Source: Priapulus caudatus
Lineage: Eukaryota; Priapulida; Priapulimorpha; Priapulimorphida; Priapulidae
Direction: 5' to 3'
Length of the DNA stretch: 32,313 nucleotides
Assembly: GCF_000485595.1 (NCBI RefSeq)
Contig: NW_014577364.1
Coordinates: 33,161 to 65,473, forward strand
Shown: positions 21,236 to 30,953 of the stretch, in pieces
How the letters are laid out: each line of letters opens with the position of its first letter
Numbering within the stretch: the stretch's first letter is position 1
The notes under the pieces: model-generated
Told to the model about the DNA's origin: nothing
What the model saw: the letters and a program-made list of their open reading frames with translations, nothing else
The model's database searches: none
Made by a program: the position numbers and the translations under genes

Positions 21236-23138
21236 AGCCTGGATACGAACGGGTACGCCCAGGGGCCCGTTGTCAGAAACAAATTAGTCTTAACATTAGT
21301 CTTAACACTAACATTTTCTCGTAGACTGTCGACAGCACTTTGTTTCATATTGTTACGAGGAGAATCTGCTACGATTTTTCATTCAGGTAACTTCGCAGCA
21401 TTTCTGACGACGGTCTAAAGAAAAAGTTAAAGGCCTTCTTTAGTGATATCGTCTAAACTGTCAAAATTTTACATTATTTGAAGCTAGTATCAACACGTAA
21501 ATAACGAAAGCATTCGTATATTTTTTGGTTGCCTCTGTGATATTTAAAACACGTCTTGATGTTGGGTCTATGAATGTGAAAATCATTTATTCTGCAAACC
21601 GGCACAGGTGGAAAACGGCTGTGACGTCAGGCTAGCTTCTCCCCGCGTTGCGCCACACACAAAGCTGCATCAGTTGCATGAGCACAAAGCTATCCTCGGC
21701 TGTAACTTATATTGGGCATAAACATCCAACTCGCATATTAATCAGTCATTGAGAGCATGATATATATATATATATACATTATGCATTTGTAGACTTTACT
21801 ACCGGGATTAAACCACATTAATACTCAGACAATAAAAATCGGTTCCAACATATTCATAATATTATGCTGCTTTACTCGCCTCATGCCAATCTGCTCACAG
21901 TGTATCGCAATACGTTTTTGTTCTACTTTCTGTTTGTTCGTGGACCGCGGTTAGTTTACGTTACAGCTGACCTCAGGGTTAAACACTACATCATATATTG
22001 ATTATTATATCCGTACTGTATACACTGAGTTTTCTTACGATACAAGTACTTAAATGCACATACACAGTGAAATAACATGTTACTATTATCATGTGCATAA
22101 ATTCTACGTATTAATCCTGTCATAATTTCCACTACCGTACGCTAAAACATTTACTATTGAGTCAGTATTGACTATTGTCACTTTGCTTTTCTTTAGTCAG
22201 CCTACTGTAGTACTTGAGGCTACTCTCTTTAGAAAATTGACAGTACTGTAGAATGGGAAATCGTGACAGTTGCATTATCTGTTGGAAAAAACTTGGCTAG
22301 GCCTATTTAGCTTGTACCGAAAGCAAAAACATTTCTTATGTCAGGAGCGTATAATGTCAGTATACGCTCCTGATTATGTACACCTAGTACCTACAATGAA
22401 ATACTGAGCTAAACTCACATTCAGCAGTCTTCCTTCCTGCTGGTTCGACGTTGCTTGAACATTGGCAACGAACATGAACAAGCGCATCGCCCACTTTCCT
22501 TGCACGGTTGCCTTAAACTATGCTGGTAATCGTAGCCCAAGAAACGGTATTGCGAGATTAGAATATCCATTCCGTCCGTTGTATAAACAATCCGTCGCAC
22601 AGCTGGTCGGGCTAGCGTAATCGTTGGCCAACGTTCAAACATGTACGCAGCTGAATACAACTGTTAGCGGAATTCAACATGTTCAACTTCATTGTCTATG
22701 TCTACTTCATTTTCATCTTATCAATGCTGATTGACTGCTCATCTGTATCTACGAAACTGATATTAGATCTAGAGACGACTCTGACGGTGTTCACATTGTA
22801 CATTGTACAGGCTCCATTACACGCTGGCACAGGTAAACAAGCGAGAGCTAGTGCCAGACCTGACGTCACACTACGTCATGCGCCAAAGTATGGGCGTTTT
22901 GCGTTCGCCGCAATTCTTAACATTGTGTTCATCAAAAAATGCTTTTTTCTCATCCACACAACAAACCATTCAACCTGTAAATTTCTTAGTAGTTGTACAA
23001 ACATAGTTAATTTGATATATGTAACTATTTTTCATCACTAAAGAGGCCTTTAATGTTAAGAGACTAATGTTAAGACTAATTTTGTTTCTGACTAATCGGG
23101 CCCCCCTGGATTACGGCTCAAAGGTCCTTGGATCAAAT
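21236..23138 (+). mobile_element. Nested SINE/MITE/TTAA-transposon, copy 2
   Basis: Outermost is the tRNA-like SINE (head around 21236-21256; B-box side and CCCATCAGATTTTTTATT tail from about 23105). Inside it is the GCCCGTTGTCAGAAAC hairpin MITE, its left arm from about 21251 and its right arm from 23050 to about 23105. Inside the MITE's right arm is the 1.62 kb element at 21431-23049. The order of insertion is therefore SINE, then MITE, then TTAA element. Confidence 0.75.
21431..23049. mobile_element. Non-autonomous TTAA-site DNA transposon (Kolobok- or piggyBac-like)
   Basis: Flanked by TTAA at 21427-21430 and 23050-23053; the same locus in copy 1 (12434 region) has a single TTAA and no insert. 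Ends are inverted repeats: AGGCCTTCTTTAGTGAT on the left and AGGCCTCTTTAGTGAT on the right, differing by one inserted T. TGACGTCA lies 191 bp from the left end (21622) and 181 bp from the right end (22861-22868), within a subterminal inverted repeat including a CTAGC motif. The TTAA duplication fits Kolobok and piggyBac; the AGG start fits Kolobok better than the CCY start of piggyBac. A 120-codon frame at 22679-23041 resembles no transposase, so the element must move, if at all, with borrowed enzyme. Confidence 0.85.
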
Positions 23139-23891
23139 CCCATCAGATTTTTTATTAATTACCTGTTTTCTGTATTTTTCTATCTTTATTCATTTAACTA
23201 TTTTTTTCCAATTAATGCAAATATTTACATGATTTATTTACAACAATTTAATAACAACAAATAATTTTTACAATAAAATTTTTTTTTTAATAGGGTTAGG
23301 GTTAGGGTCACAATGCACCATAAAACAGGAACTCGTTTCAGGCTCGCGATTTGTATCAACCAATGGGATTTGGGAGGTATGCAGAATGCAGAAGGTTGCT
23401 GAAATGATGTGTACGCAACTGCGTATCTTCATATCTGTGCCTAACAAATGTGTTACTACGCACGACTGAAATTTTACATTTATAACCATAGCAACACACC
23501 TCAGATGAGCCCAGTTGCTCTGCGGCTCTTGTTTTAGCGTAATTATGTTGTATTCTTGTATTCATCCTTTGTACTTTTATACATGCAGAGAAAACTGAGT
23601 ACACGAAGTGTGAAAAGCGAAAGAAGACCCAAAGCATGACACGGGTGCTGTGATTATCTGGTTGGAGTCATATGTTGATGCTGTAACAGCAGACTGTTTC
23701 CAGAAATAGTAAGTGCTGGTTTAGTACCAAGTAAATAACACGACTATTTACACTGCAGATAAAAGATGTAATAGGCAGATTTGGTTAAATATTATATTTT
23801 GAATACATTAATACTTAGTATCCATGGACAAACATTCATCATAGTATCAAATATGAAAACGTGTTGCCATCCACATTTCATGCACAATATA
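23139..23891. other. Intergenic stretch with a telomere-like tract
   Basis: AT-rich sequence follows the SINE tail. TAGGGTTAGGGTTAGGGT at 23291-23308 is an interstitial telomere-like tract of about three units. No gene or other repeat is evident. Confidence 0.55.
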
Positions 23892-24255
23892 AGCTGCGTT
23901 CACACGATATACACGGCCTCGCTGGTTCCGTACTTATCTGGTGCTGAATTCGGCTGAAATACCGTGCTAAGACAACCCGGAGCGTTCACACGAGAATCGA
24001 GGCTTAGCTGGCTAGATATAATATAGACTGGTACCCGGTCGACAGTTCCACACGCTACACTACGCGGCCAGCGTGGTACCGAATGTACACGGCTTATTCA
24101 GTACCGTACTGAAATACGCGGCTTACTCGGCGCGGAATGTGATTCCGCGCCGAGTAAGTCGCGTATTTCAGTATGGTACGGAATAAGCCGCGTATATTTT
24201 TAGCGTGTGAACGCTCTTGAAAGTACAGTACTGAGATCCTCGTGTGAACGCAGCT
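23892..24255. mobile_element. Long-hairpin MITE with AGCTGCGTTCACACGA ends
   Basis: Perfect 16-bp terminal inverted repeats AGCTGCGTTCACACGA lie at 23892-23907 and 24240-24255. The centre is a second, near-perfect palindrome of about 50 bp per arm (24088-24138 and 24142-24192) whose tip is CGGCGCGGAAT-GTG-ATTCCGCGCCG. ATA abuts both ends, a possible 3-bp target duplication but weak in this AT-rich setting. No coding potential. Confidence 0.8.
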
Positions 24256-24835
24256 ATAGCACTAGAACTAGCATAGCATTGCTACAGTAATCTGTAGTTA
24301 GAATAAGGACTAGTATAGATTTAATTGTGTTTTCTTTGTAACGAAGTTGGTTTTCTTGAGTTATTTTATCCAGTTATTTGTTTTGTTGAGTTGAGCTTAA
24401 CACTGTGATTTCTATTTAACATTTGCTTAGCACCTCTAGCAATAGAGGGCAGCAGCATCTTGTTTTAAAGAATAGGTAATAACTCCAACGTTTTGTGCAA
24501 CTTTTTCAGCACTTAAAAACAACAAATGTTATAATAGCCGACTCACAAAGTTGCAATGAGCTAACAGTCTGATGCAAATACAGCTTCAATATTTAGGGTT
24601 TTGGTTTTTTATGTATAATATGCAGATTTTACTACATAGATTCTAATTTATTGCTAGTAAATGCAAATGACCTTTAATGAGAGTAAACAAGTGCAAATGT
24701 TAATTGCACATGCCAGCATGCATTTGGACAGTGAATTGATGTGGGAAAATATTGAGTGCTAATTCTATAGATTTAACACATGTAAACCATTCAAGTACAT
24801 TAAGTATATTATACACTATTACAGTAAGTAAATTT
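24256..24835. other. 3' flank of the secreted-protein gene
   Basis: AT-rich, no gene seen. TTTATT at 24647-24652 is AATAAA on the minus strand, about 185 bp beyond the stop codon of the gene at 24836-27011, and is a plausible poly(A) signal. Confidence 0.5.
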
Positions 24836-27011
24836 TCAAGACAACTTGCGTTGGTTATTTGGACCATACCCATTTGCATAAATGGTTTTGGATTGACCAA
24901 ATCTGCCGTTTCTTGCTGATCTATCTTCGTTGTTTTTGGCTGGAGCGTATCCATTCGCATAGATAATTTTCGACTGACCATAGCCAGAACCCGAGCTGAC
25001 AGGGTTGTCGACGAAGGCATTATTTCTGGCTGCACTGATGCCGGTGTCACCACGTTTACTAGCTCTAGAGATAATAGATCTGCCTGTTGCTGGTACGTAT
25101 TGTATCGACTCATAGCGCGTATCATTGTCGCCGCGGCGACCAGTTTTTGAGTTGGATCGAGCATTTTGAATTGCCTTAACTGGTGTGTGTGGAGAGGCAG
25201 CAGCATAGCGGGTGTCCGTTCTCGTGAGCCGTGTCCGAGCTTGGTTGTTAGAAATTGGTACCTGCCGCAGCTGCTCACTTGGATAGAAGCCACTCTTCCT
25301 GTCGGTATTTGTGCTCTGATCGAAGGGCCTTTCGACATGCACCTGCTGGATTCCAGGGAAAGCAATGTTTCTGCTCAATCCATAGGCGGCCCCACCTGTC
25401 GCTGTGCCCTGAGCTGCAACATTCTGCTTGTAGTTGGCCTGTCGTGACTGCGTAGACCTGCGACTTCCCTGCAATGCGATGCCACCGATTCCCTCACCGT
25501 CCCCACCGCGCTCACCTGCTGCCTGTTCCCACTGGCGGGCGCTACCAACTCCCCAGATATTCCCAATCACAGGTGTTGTTGTCGGCACGGCACCTGGCGA
25601 TGTGAATCGTCGTGCCAGGCTTCCAGCCTCGTGTATGGCGGCGGCAAAGTCGAAAAGGCCGACTCCGAGGAAATCGCTTGACCCGCTAGTTTGACGGCTT
25701 GACTTCGTTGTGGGAGAGGCCTGAAGTGGGCGCTGACGCACGTCCGGTCGTCTCTCTCGTCGTCCTTGGTTGTCGAACGATGAAGCTACATTAGGTGTTC
25801 GGTAGGACTGGAGACGCACGCTCTGGGGCGCGTGCGCACGAATCGGAGTAACCGCTCTGCTATCATAGGTCCTGTCCACTCGGCCAGTGTCGCCGAATTT
25901 CAGTAGGTCAAGGATGCCATTCAGAGCAGGGCTCGAACCTCTGACACCTGGTAGGGAATCGTATCCGGATGAGTAGTGAGCCCTCTGTCCACCGTTGAGC
26001 CTGGCACTGTCACTGCGTACACCTCGCCTCTCTTGCGCTGTGGGCTCGTATTGGGTGCTCGCGTATCCAAGTCTACGTCCTGCTGCTCCGGTATCATCGC
26101 GTGCACTCCTACCTACCGTGCTCAGTCCGTAGTCGCCTCTAAAGCCCCGGAGACTCCCACCCGGTCCGCCAGCCTGGTATCGACCCGGTAGCCGGGTGTC
26201 GGCTGGACTAGCGACGATATCACTCAACCAGTGTGCTGGCTGTGCAAATGTTCGCTGTCTCACAGGGGTACCCGTTTGATCTCTGAAGACGAGTGCCTGA
26301 CTGAGTCTGCGGCTGACGTCTCGCCGCGGTGCTGTGCTTTCCGCGAAGGTGAACTGTTTAGCAAAGGAGCAATTACAGGTTTATTGATAAATAAATAAAT
26401 AAATATATATAAATATAAACTAGATATATCTAGTTTGAGAAAACGGTCTTTAGTCTCAACAGCAATTCTCCACGCATGATGCATATTACTATCCACTAGG
26501 GCTGTAACGATACACAAGCCTCTCAATTCGATCCGGTTCTCGATATTAGCCTCTCGATTCGATTCCTTTGATTTGATTCCCAAAATATTGAAATGTTATC
26601 TTATTTTTTATATTTTCATTATTTTGCAATAATAAATTATTAGAAATTGCCAATGAATACTAAATGATGAATAGACTAGAGAGTCTAGAGAGTATATATA
26701 CACTGCACAGTCGCTGAGTAACATTGGTGAGTAACACCAGAGCATATAAATCACTGATAACATCACGGACTCTGGTAACACTCCACAGTATATAGCGTAG
26801 TGCCGCCATCTATTGGAGGAAAAAAGTGGTATCGAAGTGAAATACGGGGAAAAATATCGAGGATCGGATCGAGGGAAGAGAATCTCGATCCGATTCGATT
26901 TCGGTGGATCGTTACAGCCCTACTATCCACTGACATATTTATTGGTAATTAGACTAGTTTATATGAACTTACGCAGACCACGAGTAAAATAAACGGTAGA
27001 TGATGCTTCAT
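24836..27011 (-). CDS. Predicted secreted Arg/Gly/Ser-rich protein with three RGD motifs, two exons
   Basis: I recognise no family. Minus-strand exon 1 (26973-27011) encodes MKHHLPFILLVVC and ends at a GTAAGT donor. Exon 2 (24836-26353) follows an AAACAG acceptor in the same phase, giving 518 residues. The join creates a good signal peptide: basic n-region KHH, hydrophobic core LPFILLVVCFTF, and a likely cut after TFA (before ES). The mature part has no cysteine, is rich in Arg, Gly, Ser, Gln and Asn, and is probably largely disordered. RGD occurs at about residues 85-87, 420-422 and 447-449, suggesting integrin binding. GQSK(I/T)IYANGY(A/G)P is repeated near the C-terminus (472-484, 499-511). 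The exon is more GC-rich than its surroundings. Extracellular matrix, adhesive secretion or shell/tunic-type matrix are possibilities; a processed precursor (several RR/KR sites) is an alternative. The 475-codon open frame argues for a real gene; exon 1 is inferred. Confidence 0.65.
26497..26922. mobile_element. hAT-type MITE with 8-bp target duplication
   Basis: Perfect 15-bp terminal inverted repeats TAGGGCTGTAACGAT bound a 426 bp element. The 8-bp sequence CTATCCAC is duplicated exactly at 26489-26496 and 26923-26930, the length expected for hAT transposition. Subterminal CGATTCGAT/ATCGGATCG motifs are repeated near both ends. No transposase is encoded. It lies in the intron (26354-26972) of the secreted-protein gene. 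Confidence 0.92.
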
Positions 27012-28560
27012 TCTTCTTGCTGCTGAAAAATCACAGAAAACTATCGTTTTTTCCCCACTGCTGTCTGAAGGTGTAAAGTCACACAATAAAACACCTCTTT
27101 CAAATATTCTGCTGTTTGTAGCAAGTGGATATCGTCTGTAGATCTATGGTGCTTAAGATTCTTCACAAAATGTCACATTTCCATCACTCTATATCGTTTG
27201 GTGACATCAATCCCGCAGCACGTGTAGGAGTCTACAGGTATATATGCATATACGTTTATTGTGTAAACGGAGCTCAGGTCTCTCAACGTACATAATCTGC
27301 ATCTGGTGAAAGGCAGAGCGTTATGTGATGACCACACTTCTTTTCTTCATTTATGTAGTTCCACTCCTGTATTGACCTGCTTTCTTTTCGCGGTTGTCAC
27401 AACTGACCGTGACTGTAATGTATGCAGCATTAGCGCGTTGAAAATACCCGCCAGCTGTTTACGTATACTAGTCAGTGGGCAGACATCGTGTGACATTAGT
27501 CTATGCACAGGAACTATGTACCGTGTAGTTGACAGGGCGTTTGGCATCCTGCTGACGCGCATTTCAGCGCGTGAGACGCGCGTGCGTGTCACGGTCTAAC
27601 ATGTTCTAAATTGCCTTTACAAAGGCTTGAGAATGTTGTGAATTTTTTCGAATGCAGAGTTGCTTTCAAAAGACTGCCCTTGGTTACGAGTAGTTAGAAC
27701 ATTTTATGGCCAGCAGGTGCTGCTTTATCTTAATTTCAGACAATTTGTTTGCAATTGGCATAATTTCATGCTGTTGAATAATGAATGTAGCCATGAAGAT
27801 CACTTGTTCGGGATTTCTAGAGAATGTTTTCTTTTGATTAGATTTCACTGTTTTTAGCATGTAAATTGTTTCTTGCTAGTCATGATTCATCGGTGAGGAC
27901 GTTTCACTTTACTTGTCTTATATTAGAAATATCGTACATAAACTATAGGCCACATGCAGGTACAATTGTGTCATAAGTCGGGTATGCTTATTTTGATTTA
28001 ATATTAATGATTTTATAGTCCCAACTCACTTCTATTCACATAATAAATTAACAATTTGTGTCAGAAAGATGCCCAGCAGTTAGAAAAGGCAGGTGTCACC
28101 GCAAGTAATGCTCATATATTAGTTTCTGGTTTAATGTCATTTAGGTTAGGGTTAGGGTTAGGATTATCAATCATTAATCATTAATCATTAAAATGATATC
28201 AAAGTTGGGAACACTCCTAATGGAGCGTTAGCCTAGCTGCAGGAAGGCTCTTCCATGTGATTTACACACAAAGGCAATATACTGTGGCTAAACATGGATG
28301 AACGTGTATGCTGAGTGAATGACGACTGGCACAGCTCGCGCTCTGTTTACTGCCATGACGCCTCCTATGTATACCTCTACTGTAATTAATATGTCGTGGG
28401 ACTGATTCAACGATTTACCCCTGTCCCGCTGAGCTACCCTATTCAGAAACTGCCGTGGCCATCGTGTCGCGAGAGACGTCTGGGTGACACGTCGTGGAGG
28501 ACTTGTTAGCTGATGTGCTATGTACATAGACAGGCCCTGCTGACCAGGTCTCCATAGCTC
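27012..28560. other. Upstream flank of the secreted-protein gene, no gene recognised
   Basis: TTTTTCAG at about 27024-27031 on the minus strand could be an acceptor joining a 5'-UTR exon to the exon with the signal peptide. Open frames on both strands at 27306-27599 look like chance. A telomere-like tract TTAGGTTAGGGTTAGGGTTAGG is at 28141-28162. GGGTAGCTCAGCGGGA (minus strand, about 28430) and CCATAGCTCAGTGCAGG (plus, about 28550) resemble pol III A boxes, but neither has a correctly spaced B box or cloverleaf. Confidence 0.45.
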
Positions 28561-28576
28561 AGTGCAGGCTGGCTAA

Positions 28577-28672
28577 TTTATATATATATATATATATATC
28601 AGGAGTCTATCAATATTCTATTGATAGACTCCTGTATATTATATATGTGTGTGTGTGTATATAGTTCAAGCA
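28577..28672. repeat. TA microsatellite with embedded palindrome and GT run
   Basis: An (AT)n run is followed by TCAGGAGTCTATCAATA (28599-28615), a 3-base spacer and its complement (28619-28634), then TATATTATATATGTGTGTGTGTGTATA. The palindrome recurs at 31874-31909. Confidence 0.75.
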
Positions 28673-29716
28673 TTAAATCGGAGGCCGAAGCAGCGGTCGG
28701 AGTGACAGAGATCAATACCCTAGTATTTGCATGTTAGGGAGGGATCGAGATACTGTGTGGGCAGTCTGAACTGCACGCCTCGATTACCATTGTCCGAATT
28801 GCGGACCGCGGAGGGCGGAATGTAATAATGATGCCTTTGTCCTGCTGTAAACTTCAAGAAGGATCAATCAGCGTGAGTAGTACGTGTGAGGATTAGACAC
28901 TGCTTGCTGCATGCCTATCATATATACAGATATTGCGAACAACACTAAGCAGCAAAAATCTGTTCGGTTGGCATTTCACTATACCGGTCAGCTCTACCGT
29001 AACGGGCAGCTAACATAATCATACTAATTTTGTTGGGGTCCAATTTATTGCGATATCCATTCTCGCATTTGAACCTGCGTGCTACCGCAAGGGCTAGAAA
29101 CCTAATCGCGGAGCCAATTTATGATTAATTCAAGCAGATAGCCGATATAAAAATTCCATAGCAACGACTATTAATGTTATGTCGATGCTAGACATGTTCC
29201 GATTCACGACTACTGTGAGGTGGGTGGCTCAGGTCGACGACAAACCAGCTGTTATGCGCACAGATGCACTTGGTTAAAATTGCACGCCTCCCGGAGACTG
29301 GCAGATTTACATCCTCGATATAACGCCATCTCGACAGCCTCAGCATTCACTGATTATCCTAGCGCAGCAACTGGCCGCGCGGCAGCAGCAGCAGCAGCAG
29401 CAGCTAACTGAAGCCATTTCTCTCTCTCTCTCTCTCGCTGTCTCTCCCGCTCTCTGTCTGCCCTCATTACTATGGATGCAGTGATTGAGCGTAAATACTG
29501 GTCGTCGTGGTGCTCGTGGTGCTCCCGTGGCATCGTCACTGTCCATCAGGCTGCTGTCGCGAGCATGCAGTGAGTGAGATAGCAGCTGAAAACTCTGTTA
29601 TATAGTGTGTGCGTGTGTGCGTGCGTCGGCCGTCGTTGCTAAGATTTTCCACTGAGAGGTTGTACGCCGGCTAGGATACCGTTTTCACACAAACCGCAGT
29701 GACCCAGGAATTCCAT

Positions 29717-29783
<67 letters not shown>

Positions 29784-30669
29784 TTAGCTGCTGCTGCCAG
29801 CTGCCCCGGATGCGGGCTGCTGAAGCCAGCGTTGTTGGCATGATTGCTTGACTGGTGTGCATTGCTCGACTAGTCTGTGATACGCGCCGTGGTACGGTAG
29901 TTACACGCTGGCTCGGGCCCCGATGTGGTCGGTCCTGTGTTCTGAATGGAATAGTAAGAACTGCGTAACAAGCCGAGATCGGATATGAACAGCAACGATG
30001 AATAAATTGACACACGCGTGTGATAACGTGGAGCCAATGTGTTGCTCACCTCGAGGTTACATCAGTGATAACTGAGGTTGTTGCCATAGCAGCAGGTCAG
30101 CTATGCTAGCAACGGCAGCAGAACGGTGGAGAATGTAAGTGGCTAATGACGCGTATTTGAGTAAGTGAGTATTTACGCGCTCACACGCGTTCGTTAAACG
30201 CGTACGATGTTAACGAGTATGTTTAGGGCAGCTTGTGATCCGCTAGTTATCGTATTAACACCACAGTCGGCATTCCCGTTGTTGAGCTGCGTTGTCATAT
30301 CTGTCATCGTTATACGTACCTAGGTGTATTCGCTATTCACAAATTTACTTCCTCGTATTTAGAGAGCAACAAACTGATTTATTTGTCCACAATTATAAAT
30401 TGACCAGCGTTGACTCTCATGCAAGACAACGTGCCATCAGCTTGTGATGTGTTTGGTCGCACCACGTAGAAATCAACTGTACCTACAAGGGGACGTTCCA
30501 CATAATTTGATCTTATTAGGAAAAGTGATTCACATCTATATTATATTAGCACAAGTTCATAATAGATAGTAGACATTATAACATTTTCTATAATAGCATA
30601 GTAAATGATATATATATATATAATATTATATGCTTATTATGAAATAGTCATTACGATAATTGATAGCTT
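28673..30669. other. Gene-free stretch with CAG, CT and GA microsatellites
   Basis: No exon could be supported. CAG repeats lie at 29382-29404, a CT run at about 29420-29437 and a long GA run at 29719-29782; open frames through them are repeat artefacts. At 30080-30093 GTTGCCATAGCAGC is one base from a palindromic RFX X-box. A short ATG frame followed by GTAAGT near 30101-30140 could be a first exon, but nothing else supports it. Confidence 0.45.
29719..29782. repeat. GA microsatellite
   Basis: About 30 GA dinucleotides with one interruption (AGAAGA at about 29757). Confidence 0.9.
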
Positions 30670-30948
30670 CAGGGCCGTAGCTAGGAATTAAAGTAGGGGG
30701 GGGGCAAGGTGAACGAGCGCCCGAGGCGCTCGCTTTTAGGGGGGTCTGGCGGCCCCCCTAGCTAATTTGCCCCCCAGGAAATTATGAAATATAGAAGCTC
30801 TGAAATGTCATTTCCAGCAATTTCAGGTAGGTTACATACCTAAAACTCCCCAAACGGTTAAGCGAGTATTATACCTTAAGCTCCCATTATTCTTCACTGG
30901 GTTCTTTTTTGGTGGGGGGGGGCTGCCCCCATGCTAGCGACGGCCTTG
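30670..30948. mobile_element. MITE with CAGGGCCGTAGCTAGG ends
   Basis: The left end CAGGGCCGTAGCTAGG and the right end, read in reverse, CAAGGCCGTCGCTAGC are imperfect terminal inverted repeats leading into G-rich runs. AGCTT flanks both ends (30665-30669 and 30949-30953), a likely 5-bp target duplication. The interior contains a GAGCGCCCGAGGCGCTC hairpin (about 30715-30731) and an AAATGTCATTTCC segment resembling one in the element at 7326-7637. Confidence 0.75.
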
Positions 30949-30953
30949 AGCTT

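Larger units (their letters stand above)
18407..23138. repeat. 3.2 kb duplicated block, copy 2, with a 1.62 kb insertion
   Basis: Direct-repeat partner of 9332-12516: starts at the same ATGTCAGGTGTCACTGG and ends at the same GGATCAAAT. It lacks the small TATAGTAGCTTAGTA duplication of copy 1 and carries a transposon at 21431-23049. Without that insertion and one TTAA it is about 3.11 kb. It includes the GGGCGGATCC MITE (18984-19303), the repeat at 20634-20840, and a SINE/MITE pair (about 21236-23138). No gene recognised. Confidence 0.85.

Noticed and set aside
22679-23041. 120-codon open frame inside the TTAA element
   Set aside because: Hydrophobic, composition-driven, no transposase motifs, and its end overlaps the terminal inverted repeat.
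23291-23308. A true telomere end
   Set aside because: Only about three units, with long non-telomeric sequence on both sides.
27306-27599. 97-codon plus-strand and 81-codon minus-strand overlapping frames
   Set aside because: Both strands are open, which points to composition; no signal, motif or splice support.
28425-28560. tRNA genes or intact SINEs suggested by A-box-like motifs
   Set aside because: No correctly spaced B box and no cloverleaf can be folded; at most decayed fragments.
29671-30015. Ser-Leu repeat open frame on the minus strand
   Set aside because: Produced by the GA microsatellite; no other coding signal.
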